Shown here: positions 7,085 to 12,569 of the stretch, piece after piece
Position numbering within the stretch: position 1 is the first letter of the stretch
How the letters are laid out: the number at the start of each line of letters is the position of its first letter
Assembly: GCA_903881205.1 (NCBI GenBank)
Contig: CAIRSC010000082.1
Location: forward strand, 1-12,743
Source: an uncultured bacterium
Lineage (GTDB): Bacteria > Patescibacteriota > Minisyncoccia > Phycocordibacterales > UBA2100
Direction: 5' to 3'
DNA: 12,743 bases
Translations under genes and position numbers: made by a program
Notes under the pieces: generated by a model
The model's input: the letters and a program-made list of their open reading frames with translations, nothing else
Database searches by the model: none
What the model was told of the DNA's origin: nothing

Positions 7085-7115
7085 TTGGATGGGGTCGGCG
7101 AACTTTGCATACAAT
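7085..7115 (+). promoter_or_regulatory. Possible promoter of the PIN-PhoH gene
   Basis: TACAAT at 7110-7115 is a fair -10, with TTGGAT at 7085-7090 as a weak -35 at a long 19-bp spacing. It lies just past the preceding terminator and would give a leader of about 90 bases before the GTG at 7212. Confidence 0.35.
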
Positions 7116-7199
7116 TGCCCCTCTAGTTACCAGCATCAAAATGGGGTACTGTGCGCGCAGCACGTTCGTTCACAAGACGTGTGGAATTCACGTAACAGC

Positions 7200-7206
7200 A
7201 AGGAGG
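7200..7206 (+). promoter_or_regulatory. Strong Shine-Dalgarno of the PIN-PhoH gene
   Basis: AAGGAGG ends 5 bp before the GTG at 7212. This fixes the start, although the frame stays open upstream to 7089. It contrasts with the leaderless look of most genes in the window. Confidence 0.85.
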
Positions 7207-7211
7207 CCACA

Positions 7212-8687
7212 GTGGCCCAATCGTCAAACCAGAGTTCATCTGCAGCCGTCGTCCGACTTCCGAATGTAAACGGCAGGAAGCTCTTCGTGCTCGATACGAG
7301 CGTACTCGTCCATGACCCGGAATCATTATTCCGGTTTCAGGAGCACGATATCTACTTTCCTCGGCAGGTGCTCGCACAGCTCGACCGGCTCAAGATCGGG
7401 CATACGGATGTTGCGCGAAATGCCCGGCAAGTAACGCGGATGCTCGATGCCGTATTCAATCTGGACACGAAGCGCATGCGCGACGGCGTCTCGCTCGGGG
7501 AAGTATCAAACGCTGCGGCAAGCGGCAAGCTCTTCTTTCAGATGGAGCAGCTGGCGTACACACTGCCGAAGGATCTGATCGGCGACGAAGCCGATCGGCG
7601 CATCATTAGCGTCGCCTGCAAGCTTCGCGATACAAGGAAGGAGTACACCGACGTCGTCCTTGTGTCCAAGGATGCGAACATGCGTTATGCGGCACTCGCG
7701 GCAGCGCAGGGTAACAAGGGGGTCATCAAGGCAGAAGATTACCTGAAGGACAAGGTGCTTCTCAAGGACTCCGACATTCTACCGACCGGCTATCACGCTT
7801 TGCCGCCCGGCTTCTGGAATGATCTCGAGAAAGTTGAATCCGGGAAACGTGGCACACATGATTTCTGGAAGGTTCATGGTCGTTTGACCCGCGAAGTTTC
7901 CGTGAACGAGTTCGTGTATCTCGAGGACGGAAGCCTATTCGCTCAAGTAAAGGAGCAATCTGGCGACACGATGACACTCGAGCGAATCACGGATTATCGT
8001 TCGAACAAAAACGATGTCTGGGGAGTTCATGCGCGCAACGTCGAGCAGAACTTCGGCTTGAACTGTCTGATGGATCCGGAAATCGATCTTGTGATGCTGC
8101 TCGGCGATGCCGGCACCGGCAAGTCGATCAGTGCACTTGCTTCCGGCCTGACCCATTTGTCACGCGGCGTGTCGTCAGGGGATAATCAAGGGATTTCCAA
8201 GATTATCGTGACGCGCGCCATGGTGCCGGTGGGCGGCGAAGAGATCGGCTATCTACCGGGGGATGTGAAAGACAAATTCGGCCCCTGGATGATGGCGCTC
8301 GAAGACACGCAAGATGCGCTCTTCAGTAATGCCGCGAAGCTTAGGAAATGGGAAGAGGCACAGATCGAGAAATACAAAAAGTCCATTTCTATTCAGCCCA
8401 TCGGCATGATCGCCGGCCGAACACTTGCCAACAGCTACGTCATCGTCGATGAGGCGCAAAATTTGACGCCGTATCAAGCGAAGATGCTTGTCACCCGCGC
8501 GGGCGACGGAGCAAAATTCGTCTTCTGCGGAAATCTTTCGCAGATAGATACACCGTTCCTCGACGAACGGAGTTCAGGCCTTGCGTACCTCGTTATGCGA
8601 ATGAAGGGTGACCGGCGCGTTGCGCATGTCATCCTCCAGGAATGCGTCCGTTCGCGTCTTGCCAAGCTCGGTGTCGAACGACTCTGA
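7212..8687 (+). CDS. PIN-domain/PhoH-domain ATPase (PhoH2/YlaK type)
   Basis: The 491-residue protein joins an N-terminal PIN nuclease-fold domain to a C-terminal PhoH ATPase domain. In the PIN part, FVLDTSVLVHDP holds Asp28, and later acidic residues lie in GDEADRRIISVA and VSKDANMR, as in the metal site of PIN RNases. The PhoH part has Walker A GDAGTGKS (about 298-305, Lys304), VTRAMVPVGGEEIGYLPGD, Walker B VIVDEAQN (Asp413, Glu414) and GNLSQIDTPFLDERSSGL. All are typical of the family. PIN-PhoH proteins studied in other bacteria combine ATP-driven RNA unwinding with ribonuclease activity, so a role in RNA processing or decay is likely. The protein is cytoplasmic. The GTG start follows a strong AAGGAGG. 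It is a single-gene unit, with an intrinsic terminator on either side. Confidence 0.93.
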   Translation: MAQSSNQSSSAAVVRLPNVNGRKLFVLDTSVLVHDPESLFRFQEHDIYFPRQVLAQLDRLKIGHTDVARNARQVTRMLDAVFNLDTKRMRDGVSLGEVSNAAASGKLFFQMEQLAYTLPKDLIGDEADRRIISVACKLRDTRKEYTDVVLVSKDANMRYAALAAAQGNKGVIKAEDYLKDKVLLKDSDILPTGYHALPPGFWNDLEKVESGKRGTHDFWKVHGRLTREVSVNEFVYLEDGSLFAQVKEQSGDTMTLERITDYRSNKNDVWGVHARNVEQNFGLNCLMDPEIDLVMLLGDAGTGKSISALASGLTHLSRGVSSGDNQGISKIIVTRAMVPVGGEEIGYLPGDVKDKFGPWMMALEDTQDALFSNAAKLRKWEEAQIEKYKKSISIQPIGMIAGRTLANSYVIVDEAQNLTPYQAKMLVTRAGDGAKFVFCGNLSQIDTPFLDERSSGLAYLVMRMKGDRRVAHVILQECVRSRLAKLGVERL

Positions 8688-8693
8688 CCAATC

Positions 8694-8728
8694 TGCCGGA
8701 TGTGCGCAAGCACATCCGGCAATTTTTT
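8694..8728 (+). terminator. Intrinsic terminator of the PIN-PhoH gene
   Basis: A perfect 12-bp stem (TGCCGGATGTGC, 8694-8705, with 8710-8721) capped by a GCAA tetraloop is followed by six T (8723-8728), 6 bp after the stop codon. Confidence 0.95.
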
Positions 8729-8763
8729 ATATAAGTACTGACTATCCTCAAATCGATACCATG

Positions 8764-8793
8764 CTCACCGTCTGGGACGAGATCGGAGGGGAA
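8764..8793. repeat. Dispersed 30-bp repeat, copy A
   Basis: It matches copy B (9474-9503) at 25 of 30 positions, with core TGGGACGAGATCG identical. On the plus strand both copies are followed by an A-tract and then a hairpin. In copy A the frame reads a 14-residue peptide from ATG 8761 (MLTVWDEIGG start) to the TAA at 8805. Copy B shares LTVWDEI. Whether this is coding, an operator or a recombination-type site is not known. Confidence 0.65.
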
Positions 8794-8803
8794 TTACATA
8801 TAT

Positions 8804-8838
8804 AAAAAAAGAACGCCCCGGTGATCTACCGAGGCGTT
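8804..8838 (-). terminator. Intrinsic terminator of the macro-like gene
   Basis: On the minus strand an 11-bp stem (8812-8822 with 8828-8838, one A-C mismatch) with a 5-base loop is followed by a tract of seven T (8804-8810). It lies about 44 bp after the stop at 8882. Confidence 0.85.
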
Positions 8839-8881
8839 GAATGAGACGATGGTCGTCCTTATGTGAGTGACTGGCAGCTGC

Positions 8882-9400
8882 TTAGGCGGCGGCCCGAATC
8901 GGAACCTGGCCTTCCTGCATGTCCCACATTCTGAGCGGCGCGAGCGGTATAATCCGCGCCGTCGCTTCCGCGGCGATGCGCTCAGGTTCGTTGAGAATGA
9001 ACAGATCGACGGGCAGGTAGCTGCTCGCGATTGCGCCGCGGATGGACGCATGGTCGGCGCCGTCGCGCATACCGACACGGCCTGTGCCGATGTTGACGAT
9101 CGAGTAATTGCTCTCGCGATCGCAGTTCCACAGGTAGTCCATGCCGTGGTGGACGTATTGCTCAGCATTCGACCAGAGGCCGCGACCGAGCGTATGACAC
9201 ACGATCATGTGCAATTCGCGGTCGTTGTCGTAGTTGAAGGTGACGACGGTTCCGAGTCGTATCGTGCGGGTCTTGCTGATGCGCTCGACGAACGGTTTGC
9301 CGATGCCGCGCACATCGCTGAATTCGGTATTCATGCCGATGATGATATTGGACCTGTTGGAGCAGTCCAGAATGTTTCCAACCTTGATGTCCTTGATCAC
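8882..9400 (-). CDS. Possible macro-domain (ADP-ribose-binding fold) protein
   Basis: A 172-residue protein whose order of motifs resembles macro domains. It starts with a strand IKVGNILD (about 5-12), then NIIIGMNTEF (about 18-27, compare the family's hGxN strand and loop). GIGKPFVERI (about 32-41) follows, then RLGTVVTF, IVCHTLGRG and a helix NAEQYVHHGMDYLW. The glycine-rich IVNIGTGRVGMRDGAD (about 101-116, compare IGaGxxG of the ADP-ribose loop) is followed by a helix. Macro domains bind or hydrolyse ADP-ribose derivatives; activity here is inference. No signal peptide is seen. The GTG at 9400 is chosen because AAAGGG (9407-9412 on the minus strand) lies 6 bp upstream; a TTG at 9436 would extend the frame by 12 residues. 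It is a monocistronic unit with its own terminator, in line with the 94-residue gene upstream. Confidence 0.6.
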   Translation of the reverse strand: MIKDIKVGNILDCSNRSNIIIGMNTEFSDVRGIGKPFVERISKTRTIRLGTVVTFNYDNDRELHMIVCHTLGRGLWSNAEQYVHHGMDYLWNCDRESNYSIVNIGTGRVGMRDGADHASIRGAIASSYLPVDLFILNEPERIAAEATARIIPLAPLRMWDMQEGQVPIRAAA

Positions 9401-9445
9401 GGGAAGCCCTTTCTTTGCTGGTGAACCGAGTCTCAAACTAGCGGC

Positions 9446-9473
9446 ACAGTACCATAAGATGTTGATTTGTCAG
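9446..9473 (-). promoter_or_regulatory. Possible promoter of the macro-like gene
   Basis: On the minus strand CTGACA (9468-9473) and TACTGT (9446-9451, preceded by TG and one base) are 16 bp apart, giving a leader of about 40 bases with a Shine-Dalgarno. Repeat copy B abuts the upstream edge of the -35. Confidence 0.4.
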
Positions 9474-9503
9474 CTGACCGTTTGGGACGAGATCGAAGGG
9501 AAC
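9474..9503. repeat. Dispersed 30-bp repeat, copy B
   Basis: Partner of copy A at 8764-8793 (25 of 30 identical). It lies between the terminator of the 94-residue gene and the likely promoter of the macro-like gene. A related TTTGGGACGAGA occurs again inside the adjoining hairpin at about 9536-9547. Confidence 0.65.
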
Positions 9504-9512
9504 TGCAGGCAT

Positions 9513-9577
9513 AAAAAAGAAAAGCCGCCTCCCGTTTTGGGACGAGAAGCTAAGCTTTTCGTCCGGCCGGTAGGCGG
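9513..9577 (-). terminator. Long compound terminator of the 94-residue gene
   Basis: On the minus strand an outer CCGCCT/AGGCGG stem (9572-9577 with 9525-9530) encloses an 11-bp inner hairpin (9540-9550 with 9554-9564, one G-T wobble, 3-base loop). It is followed by a T-rich tail including six T (9513-9518). It begins about 31 bp after the stop at 9609. Confidence 0.85.
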
Positions 9578-9608
9578 TAGGTCGTTCAGTCGGCTCAGGC
9601 AAGCTGGA

Positions 9609-9893
9609 TTAGGTGCTTGTAGCGAAGAAACTTCTCAGGTCGTCGAGCGTCTTGACCTTACTCGGTAGTGAGATACGCAGCAGACAGCCCTTACAGCACA
9701 GCACGCTCTTAGTCTCGGAGACACACACGAACTCCAGTGTTGAGCACGAGTCATGCTTGATAATCGAGCCGCGGATTTCCTGCATCAGGACAGCCTCGAC
9801 CTTAGGTGGATGCCTGGTCTCCACTAGAGCGGCCAAAACTCCCTCGCCATCTGGTAAAATCGCGAACCCGTAGGAATGTACAGGCGCCCCCAT
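9609..9893 (-). CDS. Small unknown protein with CCxxC motif
   Basis: This 94-residue protein is not recognised. It is soluble-looking, has no signal peptide, and has five cysteines in the second half. Three form CCKGC (about 67-71), which could bind metal or act in redox chemistry. A C-terminal amphipathic stretch (KVKTLDDLRSFFAT) may be a helix. Expression signals are the strongest in the window: a -35/-10 pair with 17-bp spacing, a leader of about 25 bases, AAGGAGG 6 bp before the ATG at 9893, and a long terminator 31 bp after the stop. Those signals, more than the protein sequence, support a real and well-expressed gene. It precedes the macro-like gene on the same strand but is separated from it by a terminator. 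Confidence 0.7.
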   Translation of the reverse strand: MGAPVHSYGFAILPDGEGVLAALVETRHPPKVEAVLMQEIRGSIIKHDSCSTLEFVCVSETKSVLCCKGCLLRISLPSKVKTLDDLRSFFATST

Positions 9894-9899
9894 TGGATT

Positions 9900-9906
9900 C
9901 CTCCTT
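9900..9906 (-). promoter_or_regulatory. Strong Shine-Dalgarno of the 94-residue gene
   Basis: AAGGAGG on the minus strand, 6 bp before the ATG at 9893. Confidence 0.85.
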
Positions 9907-9924
9907 CAAAATGGAAACAAGATT

Positions 9925-9953
9925 ATAGTACACTAAGATACGAAGAAAGTCAA
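9925..9953 (-). promoter_or_regulatory. Promoter of the 94-residue gene
   Basis: On the minus strand TTGACT (9948-9953) and TACTAT (9925-9930) are separated by exactly 17 bp, with TG just before the -10. An overlapping TATAAT (9922-9927) is an alternative -10. This is the only clear two-box promoter of a protein gene in the window. Confidence 0.7.
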
Positions 9954-10074
9954 GCTTTCTCCCAGGGTATGATCCTGTCACGGATATTTCAATCGCCGTC
10001 GCGATCAAAATTCCTCGACCCCGACTCGCGGGCAACATGAGCTCAGGTTGTCGCTGCGCCCTTCGAATCCTAAC

Positions 10075-10097
10075 GAAACAGTGCTCGGCACTGTTTC
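10075..10097. repeat. Perfect inverted repeat (hairpin) between tRNA-Asn and the 94-residue gene
   Basis: GAAACAGTGC (10075-10084) and its exact complement (10088-10097) flank a TCG loop. There is no T-run on either side, so it is not a standard terminator. It could be an operator or part of a small RNA. Nothing else recognisable lies between 9954 and 10110. Confidence 0.55.
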
Positions 10098-10112
10098 TCC
10101 CGCGTCGCAAAT

Positions 10113-10133
10113 GAAAAAGCGCCCTAAGGCGCT
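10113..10133 (-). terminator. Terminator of tRNA-Asn
   Basis: On the minus strand AGCGCC, a TTAG loop and GGCGCT (10133 to 10118) are followed by five T in total including the stem end, about 15 bp after the tRNA 3' end. Confidence 0.75.
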
Positions 10134-10147
10134 CAGTCATTCATTTG

Positions 10148-10219
10148 CTCCGCGGGTAGGATTCGAACCTACAACCAACTCGTTAACAGCGAGCTGCGCT
10201 ACCGTTGCGCCACCGCGGA
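10148..10219 (-). tRNA. tRNA-Asn (anticodon GTT)
   Basis: The 72-base minus-strand sequence folds as a standard cloverleaf. It has a 7-bp acceptor stem (TCCGCGG/CCGCGGA), a D stem GCGC/GCGC with a GG-containing loop, and an anticodon stem GCTCG/CGAGT closing the loop CTGTTAA (anticodon GTT). A 5-base variable loop and a T stem GTAGG/CCTAC with loop TTCGAAT complete it. The discriminator base is G, as expected for asparagine. CCA is not encoded, so it must be added after transcription. Confidence 0.97.
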
Positions 10220-10229
10220 ATATGGGGAG

Positions 10230-10257
10230 AGTATAGCTAAAATACAGGAAAAGACAA
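10230..10257 (-). promoter_or_regulatory. Promoter of tRNA-Asn
   Basis: On the minus strand TTGTCT (10252-10257) and TATACT (10230-10235) are 16 bp apart, and the -10 is 10 bp before the mature tRNA 5' end. Confidence 0.55.
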
Positions 10258-10353
10258 AAGCAGTTCTGTATACGGAATAAAACAGAGAATGATCTTGTAT
10301 GGTAGTCTAGGGCACAGTCAGTGTCACAAAAAACGCAAAAGGATACGCATACG

Positions 10354-10683
10354 ATGTCGGTACCGAATTCGATCGATTCAGACGCGGACAACAGGCCGCT
10401 TAGTGACTTCAACGAACTCAAAAGGCGGTATGGAGGACCCCTTTCGCAGGACCATGTCAGGCACATAGCCGAAGCGCTGCGGGATATCGTTCCCAACGGG
10501 CGCTATACGAGTCGAGCAGGTCTTGGCCCGGTGTGCGTCGTCGCTCGTGACTGCGACAGGGTCGTAAACGGCTTCGCGCATGTCGTCGTGGTATATACCT
10601 CACATCGTGAGCCGGGAGAATTCAGAAGCTCTGTCGAGAACTTTCTGGACGCATTCCGCTTCTTCGCCACCGACTGCGCATAG
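10354..10683 (+). CDS. Small hypothetical protein
   Basis: This 109-residue protein is not recognised. It has an acidic N-terminus (SIDSDADN), a charged helical-looking middle (FNELKRRYGG and HVRHIAEALRDIV), then strands containing PVCVVARDCDRVV and AHVVVVYTS, and a final SSVENFLDAFRFF helix with a late cysteine. There is no signal peptide or membrane segment. AAAAGGA (10337-10343) lies 10 bp before the ATG at 10354; an in-frame GTG at 10321 would add 11 residues and is the alternative start. It runs divergently from tRNA-Asn. A GC-rich hairpin follows but has no T-run. Confidence that it is a gene rests on the open frame, the amphipathic pattern and the spacing. Confidence 0.55.
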   Translation: MSVPNSIDSDADNRPLSDFNELKRRYGGPLSQDHVRHIAEALRDIVPNGRYTSRAGLGPVCVVARDCDRVVNGFAHVVVVYTSHREPGEFRSSVENFLDAFRFFATDCA

Positions 10684-10696
10684 TTCATTCATCAGG

Positions 10697-10718
10697 CCCC
10701 GCGGTATTCGCCGCGGGG
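10697..10718. terminator. GC-rich hairpin after the small hypothetical gene
   Basis: CCCCGCGG (10697-10704) and CCGCGGGG (10711-10718) form an 8-bp stem with a 6-base loop, 13 bp after the stop at 10683. It lacks a T-tract, so it may act as an mRNA end stabiliser or a weak terminator. Confidence 0.45.
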
Positions 10719-10754
10719 TCGCACTGTTCATGAGAAGTTCAGATATCAGAGTGA

Positions 10755-10760
10755 TATAAT
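10755..10760 (+). promoter_or_regulatory. Extended -10 promoter of the hibernation factor gene
   Basis: A consensus TATAAT preceded by TGA (extended -10, TGnTATAAT) ends 6 bp before the ATG at 10767. The transcript should start at the ATG itself. Confidence 0.8.
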
Positions 10761-10766
10761 TCACAC

Positions 10767-11141
10767 ATGGATATACGAATTAAAACGACCGATTATGAGA
10801 TGACGCCCGAGGTATCAGCGTATCTGGATGAGCGGATCGCTTCTATACAAAAGCATTTGGGCGGGGATGAGGATCGTGCACGCTGCGAAGTCGAGATCGG
10901 ACGGGCCGCGGGAGGACAGAAGCACGGCGCCAACATGTGGTTCGCGGAAGTGAATCTGATTCTCACCGGCGGGCCGACTATTCACGCGACAAACAATGCC
11001 TCCAATGTGAACACCGCCATCGATGATGTGAAAGAAGAGGTGCTCTCGCAGCTCAGGACGGAGAAAGCGACCAGTCGAAGAGATCAACGCAAGGGTGGGG
11101 CGGAAGCTAAACGGATGATGCAGGAGGGGGGAGCGGTTTAG
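10767..11141 (+). CDS. hpf: Ribosome hibernation-promoting factor, short form (HPF/RaiA family)
   Basis: A 124-residue protein of the S30AE/HPF family. The N-terminal strand MDIRIKTTDYEMTPEVSAYLDERI (long block, about 1-24) holds the family pattern of a strand followed by a helix with a YLDERI-like end, then IQKHLGG. The second half has the strands WFAEVNLILTGG and a helix starting with ATNNASNVNTAIDDVKEEVLSQL, in the position of the family's A-x-D-x-Y-x-A-I-D helix. Such proteins bind the decoding centre of the 30S subunit and silence ribosomes in stationary phase. The tail (about 97-124) is basic and rich in Lys, Arg and Gly; no long-form C-terminal dimerisation domain is present. The last 35 bp overlap the 3' end of fmt on the other strand. 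Confidence 0.9.
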   Translation: MDIRIKTTDYEMTPEVSAYLDERIASIQKHLGGDEDRARCEVEIGRAAGGQKHGANMWFAEVNLILTGGPTIHATNNASNVNTAIDDVKEEVLSQLRTEKATSRRDQRKGGAEAKRMMQEGGAV

Positions 11142-11982
11142 CCCCGGAACGCGCAAAATCGGCATACTGCATCTCTTGCTTGCCCTCGGGCTTTACTTTG
11201 TCGAGTACGAGCCTGTTGCCTTCGATGTGCGCATCGAGTACCTGCACGCGGATCTTTTTACCGGCGCGTTCGAAGAATGTATACGTGCCCGGCCAGCCTT
11301 CGAATGCGCGGATCTTCAAGAGGTTCTGATATGTGTCGGCACTGAGATCGAGCAGCCCGTCTTCTTTGGTGAACTTCGCCGCATAGGTCGCGACATCATG
11401 ATTCTGTTCCTGCGGCGTTATCTCATCATCTATATAGAGGGGAAGTATACCAGCGAGTAGTGCTCCCCCCTCAGTCATGAGCAGTGTTTCGAGTTCGGAA
11501 TTGCGGACAGGCCAGTCTGCTACCGCCACTTGTTTCTGTGCCACGATCGGTCCGTGGTCCATCTTGTCGTCGACGTGGATGATGGTGACCCCGGTGTTCT
11601 TCTCATCGCCAAGAATTGCCGAGCGCATCGGAGAGGCGCCACGCAAGCGGGGAAGAAGCGACGGATGCACGTTGAGGAATCCTTTTTTGGGAATAGTAAG
11701 TAGTGATGATGGAAGAATTTTTCCGTAATCGACGATGATTGCCACGTCCCACGCGCCCGTTTCAAATTCGTTCCAGTCGGTCGCGACGGGGATGTTGTGT
11801 CGTTCTCCCCAGAGTGCCGCCGCCGACGCTGCACTTTCGAGTGTCTTGCCGACTTTCTTCTCGGGTACCGTTACGATGAGCTCCGGCATAAAGCCGGCGC
11901 GCTTGAGTGCCTCGAGAACGAACACCGCGATGTGCGATGTACCGAAGAACGCCAGCTTAATCTTCTTTTGGCTCGTCATCAT
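11107..11982 (-). CDS. fmt: Methionyl-tRNA formyltransferase
   Basis: Transfers a formyl group from 10-formyl-tetrahydrofolate to initiator Met-tRNA. The 291-residue protein begins with the Rossmann-like KIKLAFFGTSHIAV (about 7-20). It carries the active-site block NVHPSLLPRLRGASP with Asn104 and His106, followed by DKMDHGPI with Asp142, matching the catalytic Asn/His/Asp of E. coli Fmt. The C-terminal tRNA-binding OB-like domain follows (about 200-291), including RAFEGWPGTYTFF. It is slightly shorter than E. coli Fmt (315). The start is an ATGATG inside the end of def, a 26-bp overlap in another frame, so translation is probably coupled; the ATG at 11979 is the alternative. The 3' end overlaps hpf tail to tail by 35 bp. 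Confidence 0.95.
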   Translation of the reverse strand: MMTSQKKIKLAFFGTSHIAVFVLEALKRAGFMPELIVTVPEKKVGKTLESAASAAALWGERHNIPVATDWNEFETGAWDVAIIVDYGKILPSSLLTIPKKGFLNVHPSLLPRLRGASPMRSAILGDEKNTGVTIIHVDDKMDHGPIVAQKQVAVADWPVRNSELETLLMTEGGALLAGILPLYIDDEITPQEQNHDVATYAAKFTKEDGLLDLSADTYQNLLKIRAFEGWPGTYTFFERAGKKIRVQVLDAHIEGNRLVLDKVKPEGKQEMQYADFARSGAKPLPPPASSV

Positions 11983-12514
11983 AGAGTTCGGTGACCTTGT
12001 CGGTATAGAGGACCGCGTTGAGATGGTCCATCTCATGCTGAAAAATATGCGCGAGGAATCCGGATGCGCCGCGTGTGATGCGCGCCCCGTTCTCGTCGTA
12101 TGCGCGCAGTGTCGCTTTCTCGGCGCGTGGGACCATGCCCCACTTGCCGCGGATCGAGAGGCAGCCTTCGTGCTTGTCTTTCTTCCGCTGCGACATTTTC
12201 ACGATCTCGGGATTGATATAGACCTGGTCGGGTAGTATCGGCCCCGCATCCGCGTCTTCGAGGTCTTGCTCGCTGGGCTCGTCGGGAGCTGTTCGAGCAC
12301 CGTGAGAGAGCGCGGCGCCGGAGACTATGAACAGCCGGACCGGTTCGCCTACCTGCGATGCTGCGAGCGCCACGCCGTGCTTCTCTTTGGAAAGCAGGAG
12401 CTTCATTTCCGCGATGAGTGTGCGTATGCGCTCACTGCCGATCTCTTCAACGGGAATGGTAGACGCGACCATGCGAAGTGCCGGATTGGCTTCCTGGGGG
12501 AGTATGGTGCGCAT
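11957..12514 (-). CDS. def: Peptide deformylase
   Basis: Removes the N-formyl group from new polypeptides and works downstream of Fmt, with which it forms an overlapping pair. The 185 residues show the three family motifs: GVALAASQ (about 47-54), EGCLS (116-120, metal ligand Cys118) and HEMDH (160-164, ligands His160 and His164, catalytic Glu161). Motif 1 is normally GxGxAAxQ; here the second glycine is alanine. An acidic insertion (about 71-95, rich in Asp, Glu and Pro) lies between the motif-1 strand and VYINPEI and is longer than in E. coli Def. The ATG at 12514 is preceded by TATATT 10 bp upstream, with no Shine-Dalgarno. The protein is cytoplasmic and ribosome-associated in other bacteria. 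Confidence 0.95.
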   Translation of the reverse strand: MRTILPQEANPALRMVASTIPVEEIGSERIRTLIAEMKLLLSKEKHGVALAASQVGEPVRLFIVSGAALSHGARTAPDEPSEQDLEDADAGPILPDQVYINPEIVKMSQRKKDKHEGCLSIRGKWGMVPRAEKATLRAYDENGARITRGASGFLAHIFQHEMDHLNAVLYTDKVTELYDDEPKED

Positions 12515-12524
12515 AGATATGGCA

Positions 12525-12530
12525 AATATA
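12525..12530 (-). promoter_or_regulatory. -10 element of def-fmt
   Basis: On the minus strand this is TATATT, 10 bp before the ATG at 12514, predicting a leader of two to four bases. The divergent gene at 12570 has its own -10 in the same 55-bp gap. Confidence 0.5.
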
Positions 12531-12557
12531 GCGTTATTCCGCCGATTTCAAAAGGTG

Positions 12558-12563
12558 TAGAAT
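12558..12563 (+). promoter_or_regulatory. -10 element of the gene starting at 12570
   Basis: TAGAAT, preceded by TG, ends 6 bp before the ATG at 12570, again a leaderless arrangement. Confidence 0.55.
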
Positions 12564-12569
12564 GCCTCT

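Noticed and set aside
7089..7211. Extended N-terminus of the PhoH protein from 7089
   Set aside because: The strong AAGGAGG five bases before the GTG at 7212 fixes the start, and the upstream region contains the promoter and leader.
8867..9424. Open frame of 185 residues on the plus strand opposite the macro-like gene
   Set aside because: It is a mirror of the minus-strand gene, which has an SD, promoter, terminator and fold-like motifs; the plus-strand product lacks recognisable features.
8764..9503. CRISPR array
   Set aside because: Only two diverged copies 700 bp apart with genes between them; no regular spacers.
8761..9577. Integron attC sites as an explanation of the two repeats
   Set aside because: No paired RYYYAAC/GTTRRRY core sites or long imperfect palindrome of attC type could be found, and no integrase gene is present.
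9802..10140. Open frame of 112 residues on the minus strand, upstream of the 94-residue gene
   Set aside because: It overlaps the promoter, leader and first codons of the better supported gene at 9609-9893 in another frame, starts within the tRNA terminator and has no ribosome binding site.
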